DNA of 64,000 nt from Micrasema longulum (GCA_022494885.1 JAGVSM010000188.1:1-64000), one strand, 5' to 3'; positions 42,863 through 54,571 are shown, numbered from the stretch's first letter. Made by a program: numbers and translations. The notes: a model not told the origin generated them from the letters alone.

Positions 42863-45277
42863 GACTCTTTTAGGAGTAACTAAATAGAAGTATCTTTTAA
42901 CGAAACAATCTTGAAAATGGTACGTATTTTGAATCCCATTTTAAGCTTGTCGATACATTGCAGGCGTGACGTCATACTCGTTCTAGGAAAATAGGGTTCA
43001 TCCACCCTAGGACGAAAACATATTATCCACAACGAATTCACAACCCTAACATCATCGCATTCATTCTTTCACAATGCTTTTCATCTAGGTAAACGAGATG
43101 GAAGATCCTACTGAGCGCTCAGAGATGCAAGTGTCAAAAGTTGGTCAACCGATATTAGCAGAGATCGTCGTTTAGTACCTCATCCCCCTTTCACCCCTTG
43201 TGTAAGAGAGAAACAGCATAATAAAGGGAGATCAGGTGAGTTTAAAATGGAAAACGTCAAAGTTGAATGAAATCGGGTCACGGAGCCTTTGCAGTATTTA
43301 TTATTTTTTGTTTTAATCAAAAACTGCAAAGCGGACTGTACTATTGATAAAATGTGTTTGGGCGACCTTTAAGGTGTTATGGCTTAGCTTGTCTAAGCAT
43401 CGGGGTTCCGGAGTCGATTCCCGGTTACATCATAATAATTATTGACCCATGCTTTTTTTGCTTTCCTTTTTTATACTATCCTTATTTTTCCACTTTACAT
43501 ATTTTGGTGTTTTCTTCTATTGTTTAATATCGTTTAAACCGTAAGTTTGTTACATTATTAATTTACACGTTACATACCATATTAAAATTATTATAACAAT
43601 TATGGTTTTGTACAATGATATTATATTCTATTAATTTTAATGATTTCATTATTTTGTATATGGGTTTATATTATGATTGATTTATATTTTATTAGATTTG
43701 TTAGTATTTAATGTTTTTTATTATATTTTTTATTATTTTAAAAATATGTTGTATTTAATTTATTTTACTGAAATAAACAACATTTTACTTATTAGTTAAA
43801 AATAAAAAACATTTGGTAATATAAAATTTTTGAGTCTATAAAAAAAACCAAGAAAAAAATACATGTTAAAAAAATTTAAAAAATTTGAACACTAAACAGT
43901 ATTTTTTTTATACATTTATCATTATCTAGAACTACTATAAGGGGGATTCACTTGCTGAATACGGCTTTTGCAGATAACATGGATCTATTTTACTGTACAT
44001 ATCGGCAGTTTAGCAGCTATCTGATTTCTATTCATTAACTTCTAACTTAGATTGACAGTCTGCATTACGTAATGGGTTAAACAGCCCGTAAAGTGATGGT
44101 AACTAAAATTTGTCAAATAAATAAATAGTATACAAAAAAAAATACATACTGGTACAAAAATATTGATTGAGAGGTTGGTAAAGAAATTGATACAGATAAA
44201 TAATTTGTGCATATAAATATAATTAAGAAGAAAAAAAAACCTTAATAAAAAATTAAAAACAATGCCAAATGATAAAACAAAATGTTACCTAGAACTGTTA
44301 GATACTAGCCTTTCCTACCTATGAAGTATAGGAGAAAAACCGCACTGTAGGTACTAAACTTCACATGGAATGAATCACTCACGTCTTGGTACTTATTACC
44401 CTGAGAATAAAGTATATTGATGACTGCATTTTTACCGTATGAAGTCGAAAAATTGTTGCCACAGTATTGGTAGGTTTGCCAAGTTGTCCTTTTCGGTAAT
44501 TTTATAAAAAAAAATTACAGTCCTTATTCAATAAAATATACACATTATTACAATTTTAATACATTATAAAGAAAACAAAGTTTTAAGAATTGTCCCGGTA
44601 AACTATTCAATAATAGTTTGTCATCAGGTGCTCAGACATTAGTTTTAATCGATAATCAAATAAAAAGAGTACAGACATAATAATGTATACGTTTAAAATA
44701 ATAAACATAAAATGTAATAAAATACTGAACAGATAAAAATAGTTTAAAGAAATAAAAAAAAAACTAAAGTAAGAAAATAGAGTAAAATAATATAATTAAA
44801 ATGAAAGAATAGCTATTTACTTGAATATATTTAAAATTTAAGAAAAAAATTAAACACATATATAAATAGTGTGTGCTCATAAATGTAATCGAAACAAGAT
44901 AAAAAATTAAACAAAGTTAATTAAAAATTTCGATTCATATCTTAAAAATTAGTTAGTTGTAAAATTGTCTCATATGTAATTATTGGTTATTTTAATTTAC
45001 TTAATATTTTATTGCTGTAAATTATTTTAGCTTAATACAGGCATAGCCTAAAAGTCATAATATGTTGGTGAATACGTAAAAAAATGTAATTTTAAATAAA
45101 TAAATACTCTTACGGGGCCGATAATCGCCCTGATCTGTGTATTATAAATAAAAAAAACAAGAAACGTTATTTTGAAACCGTTACTCTCTTAAAACAGTGT
45201 CACTGGTCTCAGGAAACTAATAATATTAACAGTTACAAAAATTACAGAAAAACCGTATACCATAATTATTTTGATTT
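42863..45277. other. AT-rich intergenic stretch
   Basis: Two small signals: a tRNA-like B box at 43405-43425 (GGAGTCGATTCCCGG) preceded by TGGCTTAGCTTGTC (43380), perhaps a SINE head; and a LINE-like tail at 44090-44130 (GCCCGTAAAGTGATGGTAAC, AAATAAATAAATAG). A TTCTAGG...CCTAGGA inverted pair lies near 42985-43015. Confidence 0.35.
44592..44640 (-). ncRNA. CTGATGA-plus-hairpin motif (hammerhead-like, incomplete)
   Basis: Minus strand: CACCTGATGAC, then a perfect 8-bp hairpin AAACTATT-ATTG-AATAGTTT, then ACCGGGACAATTC. The canonical CTGATGA is present, but the expected GAAAC is CGGGAC, so it would be inactive. Confidence 0.3.
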
Positions 45278-45536
45278 CATCATTATAATCATTCCCTTTC
45301 CGCACCGAATGGTGCATAGGGAACTGCATTAGTATATCAAACGCAGCGTTTTTTTTATCATTGTGTTACATGATGGCAAGGTGATCAGTCTTACGCTTCA
45401 GGTACCAGTCCAGGGACTATGAAATATTTAAGTATAAAAACATTTAAAAAAAAATCATTTCAACCATATCGGGAATCGAACCCGAGACCTTTTGCATAGT
45501 AAGCAAACGCGCTGACCACTTCACCATGAGGCTGAC
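45278..45536 (-). mobile_element. tRNA-derived SINE, family B, full-length copy
   Basis: Minus strand: GTCAGCCTCATGGTGAAGTG, GTCAGCGCGTTTGCTTACTA, GGTCTCGGGTTCGATTCCCG (B box), ATATGGTTGAAATG, body GGACTGGTACCTGAAGCGTA, AGACTGATCACC, end GTTCCCTATGCACCATTCGG, ATGATTATAATGATG. Matches 31495-31767 throughout. Confidence 0.85.
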
Positions 45537-46484
45537 AATATGTATATAAACTGTATAAAAAAATATTTTTTTGTGATTTTACCCAAAGTAAACATTTGTC
45601 ATATTATTTATATTTTAAATACTTTTTTTAGTTATGTTCATAACCTAGATGTTTTTTGTGTGAAATGAGTGTGGGTGATGATTGTACAATTAATAAAGAG
45701 AGATTTGTTCAATTTACCTCGTTAGCGAAAATAATATTATGGCGCTTTGTAGAACATAAAAATAACAAAGTCTCAATATTGACTGTCACGGGGATCCGTC
45801 GCAATAGATCTTCACAGGTCGCAGTGACGTCAGGAGCTTGCATATCACTGACCCCCACCTCTAAGAATAAGACTGTCTGCTTGGACTATTTTTGTACTTG
45901 TTATATCTTATTACGATCAAATCGCCACGAAGACATATTATTATGTGATCCACATCTGAAATGAATAGGCAACGCCATACAAAATAAGGGTTGTACATCG
46001 TATATCGTATATTGTGTGACGCAAAGCTACAAACCTTCAAAGAAAGGTCAAGAATAATAATTATTCTGATGCTGGAATATTTGGGCCTTCGAGCTTCATT
46101 TAATCAGCTTCGTTTTACTAGCCCTAAAAGCCTCAATTGATCCGTCTTTCGGGCCTCGGTTGATTCGGATCTCGGGCACCTAGAATTACAATAAAGAGAA
46201 TCTAAAAATATTTACGCACACAGTTCAGTTATTAAGCGATTAAAATTCAATGGTAAAGAATTTGCAATTCAAAATATTAACTTGTTTTGAAATGTTGAAG
46301 AATCTTCAATTGATTTTTTTTTCAGGTTACTCATTGTTCAATGGTTTGATATTCTTACACAAATTAACATCTAACTATACAGTTATACAGATGCCCACGA
46401 TATCCTAACTCAGATAAACTTCAATGTATCTCGTCGTAACTTGCGTACCAATCCTTTCTTTGCTGTGAGAAATTATAAAACATC
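45537..46484. other. Intergenic stretch
   Basis: A 102-codon plus frame at 45656-45964 (MCEMSVGDDCTINKERFVQF start) has no recognised motif. Bases 46080-46190 hold three similar GGGCCTYSGRKYTTC-like phrases (TTGGGCCTTCGAGCTTC, CGGGCCTCGGTTGATTC, CTCGGGCACC). No function assigned. Confidence 0.35.
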
Positions 46485-46765
46485 GGATTCTTTTTATCTC
46501 TGCCAAAAATCCTCAGAACAGTGAAATAAATCTCATTAAACGGTACTGCCGATGTTTTCCTGCAGCAAGGGCAAGTATTTAAGAATCAAGTAGTGTTGTC
46601 ACTCCTGACTCGCAATGACTCACTTGCCATGTCCGCCTAGATTATGCCATATTTTATACATTTGATAAATTACACCTTTTATGAATTTTAATAGATTTTA
46701 AGACTGTTTAAATTAAGTGTCAGATATTTTCATTAATGCCAATCTGTTAAGGCTTACATAACTCT
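46485..46765 (+). repeat. Dispersed repeat family Q, copy 1
   Basis: TCTGCCAAAAATCCTCAGAA, CAGTGAAATAAATCTCATTA, GCAAGGGCAAGTATTTAAGA, CTGACTCGCAATGACTCACT, TGCCATGTCCGCCTAGATTA, TGCCATATTTT, then ATTAATGCCAATCTGTTAAG, GCTT. The same blocks occur in opposite orientation at 57340-57585. Confidence 0.65.
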
Positions 46766-47386
46766 GTTGATTGGTTTTATAAAAAAATGCTAGTTTTCAG
46801 TGGAAAAAAGAAATTAAGAGAAAAAAAAGAGAAGAGATTGAGGAAGAGAAACCATTGTTCAGTGAGTTTCTGTTTTTCTCCTCATTGGTAATCATATTCA
46901 CCTTATCTTTTTTATGTCCAGTTTTATGTTGTCAACTATAGTTGTATTAAATATTATAATGTGCAACTTTGTGACCAATATTCAAAAGTAGATATATTTT
47001 GAATAATATGTATTACATTTACATTTCTGGTAATATTATAAATTTTGTATGATTAGTTATTTTAAGGTATTTATAATTTTTATGTGACAACATTTACATT
47101 AACAATATTACGTGGAAGCCTCTAATTGGACTTTATGATATGTATTTATGGTATAATTGATTCTTATAAATGTATAAATGTCTGTTGGCTTTCCAATGAA
47201 ATAAAATAAAATAAAATAAAGAGCAAGGCCAATAAGCCTGCAACTCCCATATAAAAAAAATGTGCGGATAAAGGAATGATAATGATTATTATTTGAATGC
47301 GCGCGCAGAATTTTTGTTAAAAAATTTCATTTAAACTAGGACATGTTCTAAAATTAAGTATAAACATAAAATAATGCAACTGTTTT
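46766..47386. other. AT-rich stretch with LINE 3' tails
   Basis: TGTCTGTTGGCTTTCCAATG, AAATAAAATAAAATAAA (47176-47220) is the RTE-type tail also seen at 26646-26675. AGCAAGGCCAATAAGCCTGC, AACTCCCATATAAA follows and resembles 38460-38500. Confidence 0.45.
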
Positions 47387-47611
47387 TTGTATATTTGTGT
47401 TTCCAACCATGTCACCAGAGGTCGAAATCTGCTATTTATCGAAGCTACAAAGAGTAACTTTTGTATATTTGTGTTTCCAACCATGTCACCAGAGGTCGTA
47501 ATCTGCTACTTATCGAAGCTACAAATGGTAACTTTTGTATATTTGTGTTTCCAACCATGTCACCAGAGGTCGAAATCTGCTACTTATCGAAGCTACAAAG
47601 AGTAACTTTTG
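47387..47611 (+). repeat. 74-bp tandem repeat, 3 units
   Basis: TTCCAACCATGTCACCAGAG starts at 47401, 47475 and 47549, period exactly 74. Each unit also has GTCGAAATCTGCTAYTTATC, GAAGCTACAAAGAGTAAC and TTTTGTATATTTGTG. Units are over 95% alike. Because 74 is not a multiple of 3, the open frames over it (61 and 72 codons) read the unit in successive frames and are not evidence of a gene. Confidence 0.9.
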
Positions 47612-47983
47612 TTTTTATGCCCGAATGTCCAGAATGTGTACATTAGTCAATTCGTCATACAGCTTGGAATGCTTTAGGACAAATCTTCCAGCTATTCGTT
47701 AATCTATTCGCTACATAAACTGAATTGGGATGAAGATCGATTGACATGATTTAGCCGGATATCTTATACCGTATACCATTAGTTTATTGCCCTTGTTTGT
47801 CTTTGCTACATAGTTTTATGTTATTTATGTTCAATTTCTTGTATATATGTTTCTTGATGTAACTGTTGTAATTGGTTTAGGCCGTATATAAAATGAATAA
47901 AAAATTGACATTATTTTTGAGTCAAAATTTGATCAGTTTTCTTACCAGTTTGCAGTTTTTGAATCTGTGTATTACGTGCTTAA

Positions 47984-48622
47984 AGCTGGGTTCACACGTA
48001 AAAAATACAACGGACAGGACAGTATTATCCTATACCAGCTCCGTGAATAGCCTCGACAAAATAGGATAAAACAATGGGTCAGTAAAACAACGAGGAACTT
48101 CAGCCCTACGGGAAATTGGATACGAAAAATGTTTTCTTACGCGCTGTAAAAATTAGACCATTAAATTGTTCGGCAAAGTATCTAGAATCGTACGAAAAAA
48201 AAATGAAAACAAAGAAATACTTTGAACCATGTCACTGGTTTATATGAATCAACCAATGATAAGAGAGTTGTAGGAGATTTCCGGTTTACGGTAATTCAAC
48301 GGATCAATTGAAAGAACCTACCGAGAAGAAGCGGAAAAGAACTTGAGACGTCACATGCGCAGTAATTTCATAAAGACAAAATATTAAAAAACCATATTGC
48401 TGATAATACACGCTAGCGTGAAACAGTAGCTTTTGTCCTACTGTCTTGTCCGTGTGCATTCAAACGAGGGACATTCGGCCGCTCGTGGTGATGGAAATAA
48501 TCCATTGTCCTGCGAAGATATCCTGCCCGTCTATCTCTAGCACAATGTATATGTTCTCACAAAGGAAATAAGTCCGACGCTGGGACAGGACAATATAGTT
48601 CTGTCCACGTGTGATCCTTACT
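47984..48622. mobile_element. 639-bp DNA element with TTAA target-site duplication
   Basis: TTAA at 47980-47983 and 48623-48626. The left end AGCTGGGTTCACACGT pairs with the right end, read on the minus strand, AGTAAGGATCACACGT. A further GGACAGGACA near the left (48012) is matched by GTCCTGTCC near the right. No transposase. TTAA targets are known for piggyBac and Kolobok elements; which one cannot be decided here. Inner blocks match 11236-11570. Confidence 0.75.
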
Positions 48623-48626
48623 TTAA

Positions 48627-49329
48627 AGTCAAGTCACATAAGATTGCGCGGCGTCAGAATTATGTCACTAGACATTCCTGTCACTTCGCTTCTCAACTTG
48701 AATTTATAAACGAAAATTTACATGTGTTTATATACTTAATAAGAATTTGATAACGAAACACGATGTGGTTGATAATTTCTAGACAAGATACACGGAACTT
48801 AATACCTATTCAAAATCGAAACATACTTAAAATATTGTAGATGTAAAAAACTTATTTAATAAAATAATTTAGCACAATTCAAATCTTTTATTTAACGTTA
48901 CAAAAATCGAAATATTTAAGAAATATAAAGACACGTCAGAGGCCCTGAAATAATGTATTCGATTAAAACTTTTAAAATGTAAAAATAAATTCACAGAACT
49001 ACTCTAATTAAATAAGTATCGCTGTCACGTTTTTTGTTTTCTTTCTTTATAGGGATTTTTAAGGGTAAACTTTTCAACAAAATCTCTTCTTCTTCCTATC
49101 TCATCTAAATACTAATCTTTCCTTATCCCTTACAACATCCGTTCTAACGTCTTAGGAACGTTATTTTTATTTCAATATTTTTTTTCTTGCTCATATAATT
49201 ATAATTTTTTCTTTTATTTATAAAAACGTTTACAAAAAATGTTGTAAAGTAGTGAAAAACTTTAATTTGACTTATACATTACTACAAGTTTGTGAATTGT
49301 TTATAAATTTTGTTTTGTTTTTCCAAATA
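48627..49329. other. AT-rich intergenic stretch
   Basis: No recognised feature. Confidence 0.4.
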
Positions 49330-49635
49330 ACGTCTCATCTCAACACAGGACTTTTAGTCCCATGGAGTTGGAACTTGTGTTTCATATAATGTACAATAAA
49401 CTAATGCATGTAAATAAATAAAATGAATAAAATAAATAAAATTAATAAAATGAATAAATAAAATAAATAAAATAAATAAAATAAATAAAATAAATAAAAT
49501 AAATAAAATAAATAAAATAAATAAAATAAATAAAATAAATAAAATAAATAAAATAAATAAAATAAATAAAATAAATAAAATAAATAAAATAAGTAAAACA
49601 AATAAAACAAATAAAACAAATAAAACAAATAACAC
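49330..49635 (+). mobile_element. LINE/SINE 3' end with expanded 9-bp microsatellite
   Basis: AACGTCTCATCTCAACACAG, TAGTCCCATGGAGTTGGAAC, TTGTGTTTCATATAATGTAC, then about 200 bp of AAATAAAAT repeats (49410-49632), the last units changing to AAATAAAAC. The unique part recurs inverted at 59955-60010. The Phe/Leu/Ile-rich minus frames over the repeat are artefacts. Confidence 0.75.
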
Positions 49636-50434
49636 TTGGAAGAAAAAAAAAGATATGGATGTTCAAAGACGTGCCGAATAGTAAATGTTACAGTGTGTAA
49701 AGTGGTTTAGATTAAGTATTGCTCATTAATGCCAATCTGTTATGGCTTACTAAAGCCTTTTGATTGGCTAAAAAAAAAAACAACCTACATACGGTCTTAA
49801 AGGGTTAACCAATCAAATCAATATTCTATATGTACCTACTACACTAAATTTATCTCAAGAGTGTTTGCTTTCTAGTAGCAAAAACATCGCTTAAGTTTTT
49901 CCCGCAACGTTATTTTTGGAATGTTTTCCAATTTAGTTGAATCACACAATTGAGGTTGTTTCTATATTTAGAGGCGAGCGGATTAAATAAACAGAATTGA
50001 TATAAGTCAGTGGCTAGCTGGATTTGCTAAAAGAAAACGTATCTTCGTAAATTCCACCCCGAAAAATAATGCTTACGAGGAGGAACACGCATGTTATTTA
50101 TACTGATTGACAGAATTGAAGAAGATTGACAGAAAAATGATAAATCTGGCATATTAGAATATTTAGAAATACTTAGGTTTTTTTTCAAAAATATTTCAAT
50201 GTTAAGACTCAGAAATAGTGAAATTCAGTTCCTGGGCCATCGTACGAACATTTATGATTTTTAATCACCCCTACTCAGACAGGTTAGCCGAAATTTGAAT
50301 TTGCATAATATTTTTTTATTTTAAAACTAAAAGTACAAAGAATAAGCAGACTTTGGCAGACTTATTACTAAAAGCGATTATTATTACGAGATTATTGCTA
50401 TAATATCAAAAATTTTACAAAAAATATAAAATAA
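49636..50434. other. Spacer containing a family Q fragment
   Basis: Bases 49715-49775 (ATTAATGCCAATCTGTTATG, GCTTACTAAAGCC, TTTTGATTGGCT) match 46725-46780. The rest is unassigned. Confidence 0.45.
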
Positions 50435-51185
50435 ACGAGCTGAAATCTTAATTAATGTGATTATGATTCGTCTGGCAGAATTATTTTATCCATCAAGCAA
50501 TGCCAGAAATCACTCTTTAATTTTCATGCTTCTACTTACACCAAACGGAACAGAAACGTGGACGTTAAATCATAATATAATTTTAACTTTTAATTTCAAC
50601 TTTTACTTTTTATTAATTCATATGTACATATACTACCCTGCATCTTATAAGAATTTAATTAATTATTGTTTGTTGTGAATTTTTACTAAGAAATATATAT
50701 GTTCATGGAAGCAGAGAGAGAAGGAAAGTATAGTTGGAGCTATGCAATGTCTTCTCCTTTTTATGTACTTTTTATTTAATATTTATATTTTTATATATTT
50801 ATATATTTTTTTAATTTAATTACTTTGCCCCTTCTTAACCTGTATTCTTAATAAATTCGTGTGAAATCTGTAATTGGTATTACTTTTTTTAATTGTTCTT
50901 TTGTGCCTGTATTTATACAAAGACTTTGATTTCCTTAATAAATAAATAAATAAGCACAAAAGTAAATATTATACTGTGTGTTAAAGTAATCACTTTAATC
51001 AGCCCATAACAGGTCATAAGTCATGTAAATGCCTAGACTTCCATATTCCCTTCTCAAAAATGTTTTCCTTCTCTCTTGCAATGAATTTCAATTTTAATAA
51101 CTCTCTAGAAGGTGAAATCTAGTCTCGTCTACGAACATTTGGACGCACTCAAAATATTGTTGACTATCTATCTTTCTTAAAACAA
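50435..51185 (-). repeat. Palindromic repeat family P, split copy
   Basis: Bases 50438-50500 hold the internal block (GAGCTGAAATC, ATGATTCGTCTGGCAGAATT, ATCAAGCAATGCC). Bases 50985-51185 hold the arm: AATCACTTTAATCAGCCCAT, AACAGGTCATAAG, ATGCCTAGACTTCCATATTC, CTCTCTTGCAATGAATTTC, AACTCTCTAGAAGG, ACATTTGGACGCACTC, AAAATATTGTT. The sequence between includes a LINE-like tail (AATAAATAAATAAATAAGC near 50938). Confidence 0.6.
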
Positions 51186-51690
51186 TATTTTGCAGGTAAA
51201 TAATTTTATGTTATTTGATTTTTTTTACTATTTATATTTTGTTCAGGCAGACAATTTCAATTTGTTTATTTATTTAAATCTTAAATTACAAAAATACATG
51301 CACTTTAGGGGATTAATTTTAAAAGCAATATCTTCCAGCCAACCAAAAAACAGATTGGTCAAAAGAAGAATTGGTCAAACTTAGGATTGAAATATATCCA
51401 AATGCAAATAATTCATTTCAAATAACAGCTGTTCTTTTTAGTGGGCAGAGAAATCTTGCACATATAAATATGAATAATGAAAACATTTATTTTATAAACT
51501 ATGAATGGTGAGGTATGTGGGATCAGGTAATGAGTGTGGAAGAAGACAGGCTGAGGATCCAGGAAGGAAAATTATTAAAAAATAATAACTCGTACGATGG
51601 ATGTTTGAGTACTATTCTGTCGTAAATTATCATGAAAATAAAACTTTGTTATTAGTGTTACACATTTTTTATTATTTTACAAGAACACTA
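51186..51690. other. Intergenic stretch
   Basis: No gene recognised. Confidence 0.4.
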
Positions 51691-51735
51691 CAACAGTTTC
51701 GGGAGAGCACTCCTCCCATCGATGGGTGATATAAA
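51691..51735 (-). ncRNA. Hammerhead-like motif, third instance
   Basis: Minus strand: CCATCGATG, then a 5-bp GC-rich hairpin GGGAG-GAGTGCT-CTCCC, then CGAAAC and TGTTGTAGTG. GATG and GAAAC flanking a strong stem II are as in a hammerhead; the CTGATGA box is partly lost. Downstream (minus) is an AT-rich retroelement-like tail. Confidence 0.35.
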
Positions 51736-51985
51736 GCTAATATAGTAAACACGGTTTGTTTTGTGACTATTGATAACAGTTTTTGTAATTGATTTTACAA
51801 AATATTAAAAGTTATGAATTATGTAACACTACTAACGAAGTTTTATTTTTATAATAATTTATTATGAAGTGTTACGAAGAAAATGCCGATTCAATTAACA
51901 ATACTATTATGTCGATTTACAGTACTTGATTTCTCAATAAAGTCTAAAATAGTTCTTAATTTATGTTTATCGTTATATTTGTGCG

Positions 51986-52425
51986 CGTTAGATTAATGGT
52001 AGAGGCCTTACGTGCTCATCCTTGTGCCGCGCCCCCATCAAAAACTGAACGGAGTGGCGTCATAGTAGACATTTCATTCATATAACTCCAGGACCCCTGC
52101 ATCTAGAGACCCAGCTAGCATCCGAAGGGGCGAACCACTCAACCCCTTAAAACTCTCGAGCACCAAAATGTCAAAGCAACCCGACCAAAGGGAGGTAAAT
52201 TTCACTTCAACCTGAAGATAACCTGCCCGCTTTTACGACGTGGCTGGGTTTTAGCAGCACAAGGCCTAGGGAGCTACGTCAGTCGTTTTGCAACATATTG
52301 GGTCACTGGGTCAGATCCCGGGAGGAGCAAATCGGCCCGGTATCAACCTTCCCCCACTCTAATAAGCCTTGTGACGTCACACTTATACCTCGATGGTGAA
52401 TGAATGAATGATGCGATAGTGTTGA
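51986..52425 (+). mobile_element. GC-richer tRNA-like repeat with GAAT tail
   Basis: Bases 52268-52350 hold a tRNA-like pair: GAGCTACGTCAGTCG (A-box like) and GGGTCAGATCCCGGGAGG (B-box like). The 3' end is GTGACGTCACACTTATACC, GATGGTGAATGAATGAATGA. A GAAT-type short tail fits LINE-mobilised SINEs. The upstream half (TTAGATTAATGGTAGAGGCC, GTGCCGCGCCCCC) is of similar composition and may be part of it. No family name recognised. Confidence 0.45.
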
Positions 52426-53496
52426 CGTGTGGATTGAATAAAAATACAAAGCGGGAATTTGCATATGTCATGAAAAACATAATTGAATTGTTAGTTTTAT
52501 CCGATTTCATAACTGAATTTTAAGTCAATTAGAATTATTTGTGTAGTGCGTTTTATGTCAAAATCATCTCAAGGGCACTTCACACATCCCCAACACGTCA
52601 AGCATTAAAAGAACCCATGGGGTTGGGATTGTAGATCCAGCAAACAACTATTTGATTGATTCACACTTGAATTTTTTTTGAATCGTCAAAAAATAATGAC
52701 GACTTGTGAATTATTTTATAATCTGTAAAGGATTATTTTTGTCTTAGAATACGTTGTGTAACTTTGGCGAAATAATATGCATTTCTGCATTACATGTTTT
52801 TTGTAATATATTGTATAATGTAAAAAAAAATATTTTATTTTTGTACAAAAACTTTTTAAAAACGAATAACATACGAGAATATTTAAATTTTAAAAAAAAT
52901 ATATTTTATCGGCCGAATAAGTGCGTCAGCCATTTAAGAATAAAAATATGTTTTTTCAATGCAATTTCAAATACAATGTAGAAAAAAAAAATACAACTCT
53001 TGGTTTTTAATAAATAATTATTTAAATAATTATAGACCAAAATTATAAAACAAGACAACATAAATTTGAATATTATACCTTGATAAAGGAGGTAAGCCGG
53101 AAGGTAATTAAACTAAAAATACTTGATTAAAAACAATGTGCTTTTAAATTTTAATGATGTTTTTTATTGAAAACGCTTTCGAACTTCAAAATGATAACAT
53201 AAAAGAACGTTATGAGATTTTATTAAATCAAATAAAAACAGGACAAGGGTTTTTCCAAAAATATCACTTACAAAAAGCAATATTTTCTAAGGGTTGAATT
53301 ACGTTTATAAATAATAAAATTATCTCTACTTTGCCGTTGTGATATAATTTGATAACCAAGAAGCCTTATTTTAGAATGTCAAAAATAGCTCAGTGGTTTT
53401 CTTCCTTTGAAAAGTAATAAAATAGCCAGATATTAAAAATAACATTATATACCCTAATGCTGATTAATAAATTGAATTGTAATTTAAGTGTTTTGC
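52426..53496. other. AT-rich intergenic stretch
   Basis: No recognised gene. The 75-codon frame at 52754 has no motif. Confidence 0.4.
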
Positions 53497-53640
53497 AATC
53501 ATCATTCCTCTATCCGCACCTATTGGTGTATAGGGCACAGCATTGAAACTCTAACTGCATTGTATCGTATCAGTGATAATTTGTAGTTACGCTTCAGGCG
53601 CCAATCCAGGGACTGTAAAATATTCGGTGAAATACCACTT
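53497..53640 (-). mobile_element. SINE family B, 3' part
   Basis: AATCATCATTCCTCTATCCG, ATTGGTGTATAGGGCACAGC, TAGTTACGCTTCAGGCGCCA, ATCCAGGGACTGTAAAATAT. The tRNA-like head is missing. Confidence 0.7.
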
Positions 53641-53746
53641 TTTACTAGTACATATGTGTAGAATTTTGGAGCTCCTACCTAGTTGGATCTTTACAGAAGG
53701 AACAATGTTTTGACTTGAGGCGAATTTATTACATCTTCAATAAAAG

Positions 53747-53912
53747 CTTCCATCGTATTGTGGTTATGACACTTGACTCACTACCGGAAGGTTCTGGGTT
53801 CGATTTCCGGTGAGAACACAAAAATCAAATGTGATTTTTCTCAAACTTGAGTGTACTGTGTAATTTACCACTGTGATTGGGCCTCAGGGCCTGTTGTAAA
53901 AAAATAAAGAAA
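53747..53912 (+). mobile_element. SINE family A, diverged full-length copy
   Basis: TTCCATCGTATTGTGGTTAT (A box decayed), GACACTTGACTCACTACCGG, AAGGTTCTGGGTTCGATTTC (B box with one change), GTGATTTTTCTCAAACTTGA, ACCACTGTGATTGGGCCTCA, GGGCCTGTTGTAAAAAAATA. Matches 62295-62500. Confidence 0.8.
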
Positions 53913-54571
53913 AAAACATTAACTGAAATAGTATCTGCGTAGATGTTTTATGCTAAATCACTGAACACTCAACTGGACTACATATTGTAACAGGTTGACT
54001 GTGTTATCTTACTGTGTGTTTGTCCGGCTAGACTTTACTTCTGACGAATTGAAATGAGGGTTTTATCATTTATATATTGTCCAGTGTTAATTTTACTTCC
54101 TGATGAGATTTTTAAGTCATGTACGAACTCCGCGTTTCACAGAAATTTTTCATCCGCGATATCCACAAGATTACAACTCGATTCTAAAAGTTTTTTTTTT
54201 CGTATTTCACGTCGATGTCGCCGGTGATCGAACCCAGGACAACCCGTGGACCAAGTGGCGACTAATCTTCGCTCGGTTTCCTTGTCAAGGATTTTACCTG
54301 AGAGTAGACGTCGAGTCAAAAATACTCGTCCAGGGTTCTGTTTCAATTGTACACACATAACTGTATCTTTCATCCCGCCTGGATACGGGAAAATAAATAT
54401 GTATTTAGGGACAAGCATACAACAATATTTATTTAAAGACGTATTTACTATTTTACTTTTAACGATCATGTTCAAAAACATAACTTTAAAAAGTAAAAGT
54501 AATCGATAAAAGTTTAAAAAAACAATCCTTCTATAAAATCAGCACTTAATAAAAAATTTCATGATTAACAA
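53913..54571. other. Intergenic; tRNA-like and dispersed-repeat fragments
   Basis: Minus strand 54210-54270: CGCCACTTGGTCCACGGGTT, GTCCTGGGTTCGATCACCGG, B-box-like (GGTTCGATCAC), suggesting a SINE head. Bases 54318-54385 repeat 6800-6890. Frames of 85-114 codons on both strands here carry no recognised motif. Confidence 0.4.

Noticed and set aside
45656..45964. 102-codon plus-strand open frame
   Set aside because: No domain recognised and no splice or start context that would favour it; kept only as a note.
47387..47646. Two plus-strand frames with repeated YICVSNHVTRGRNLL-like peptide
   Set aside because: They follow from the 74-bp tandem repeat being read in shifting frames, with no start context or homology.
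49354..49666. Three overlapping minus-strand frames rich in Phe, Leu, Ile and Tyr (74-93 codons)
   Set aside because: They are translations of the 9-bp AAATAAAAT microsatellite in all three frames.
54137..54481. 114-codon minus-strand open frame and overlapping plus frames
   Set aside because: No motif. It covers a tRNA-like B box and a dispersed repeat, so coding is unlikely.
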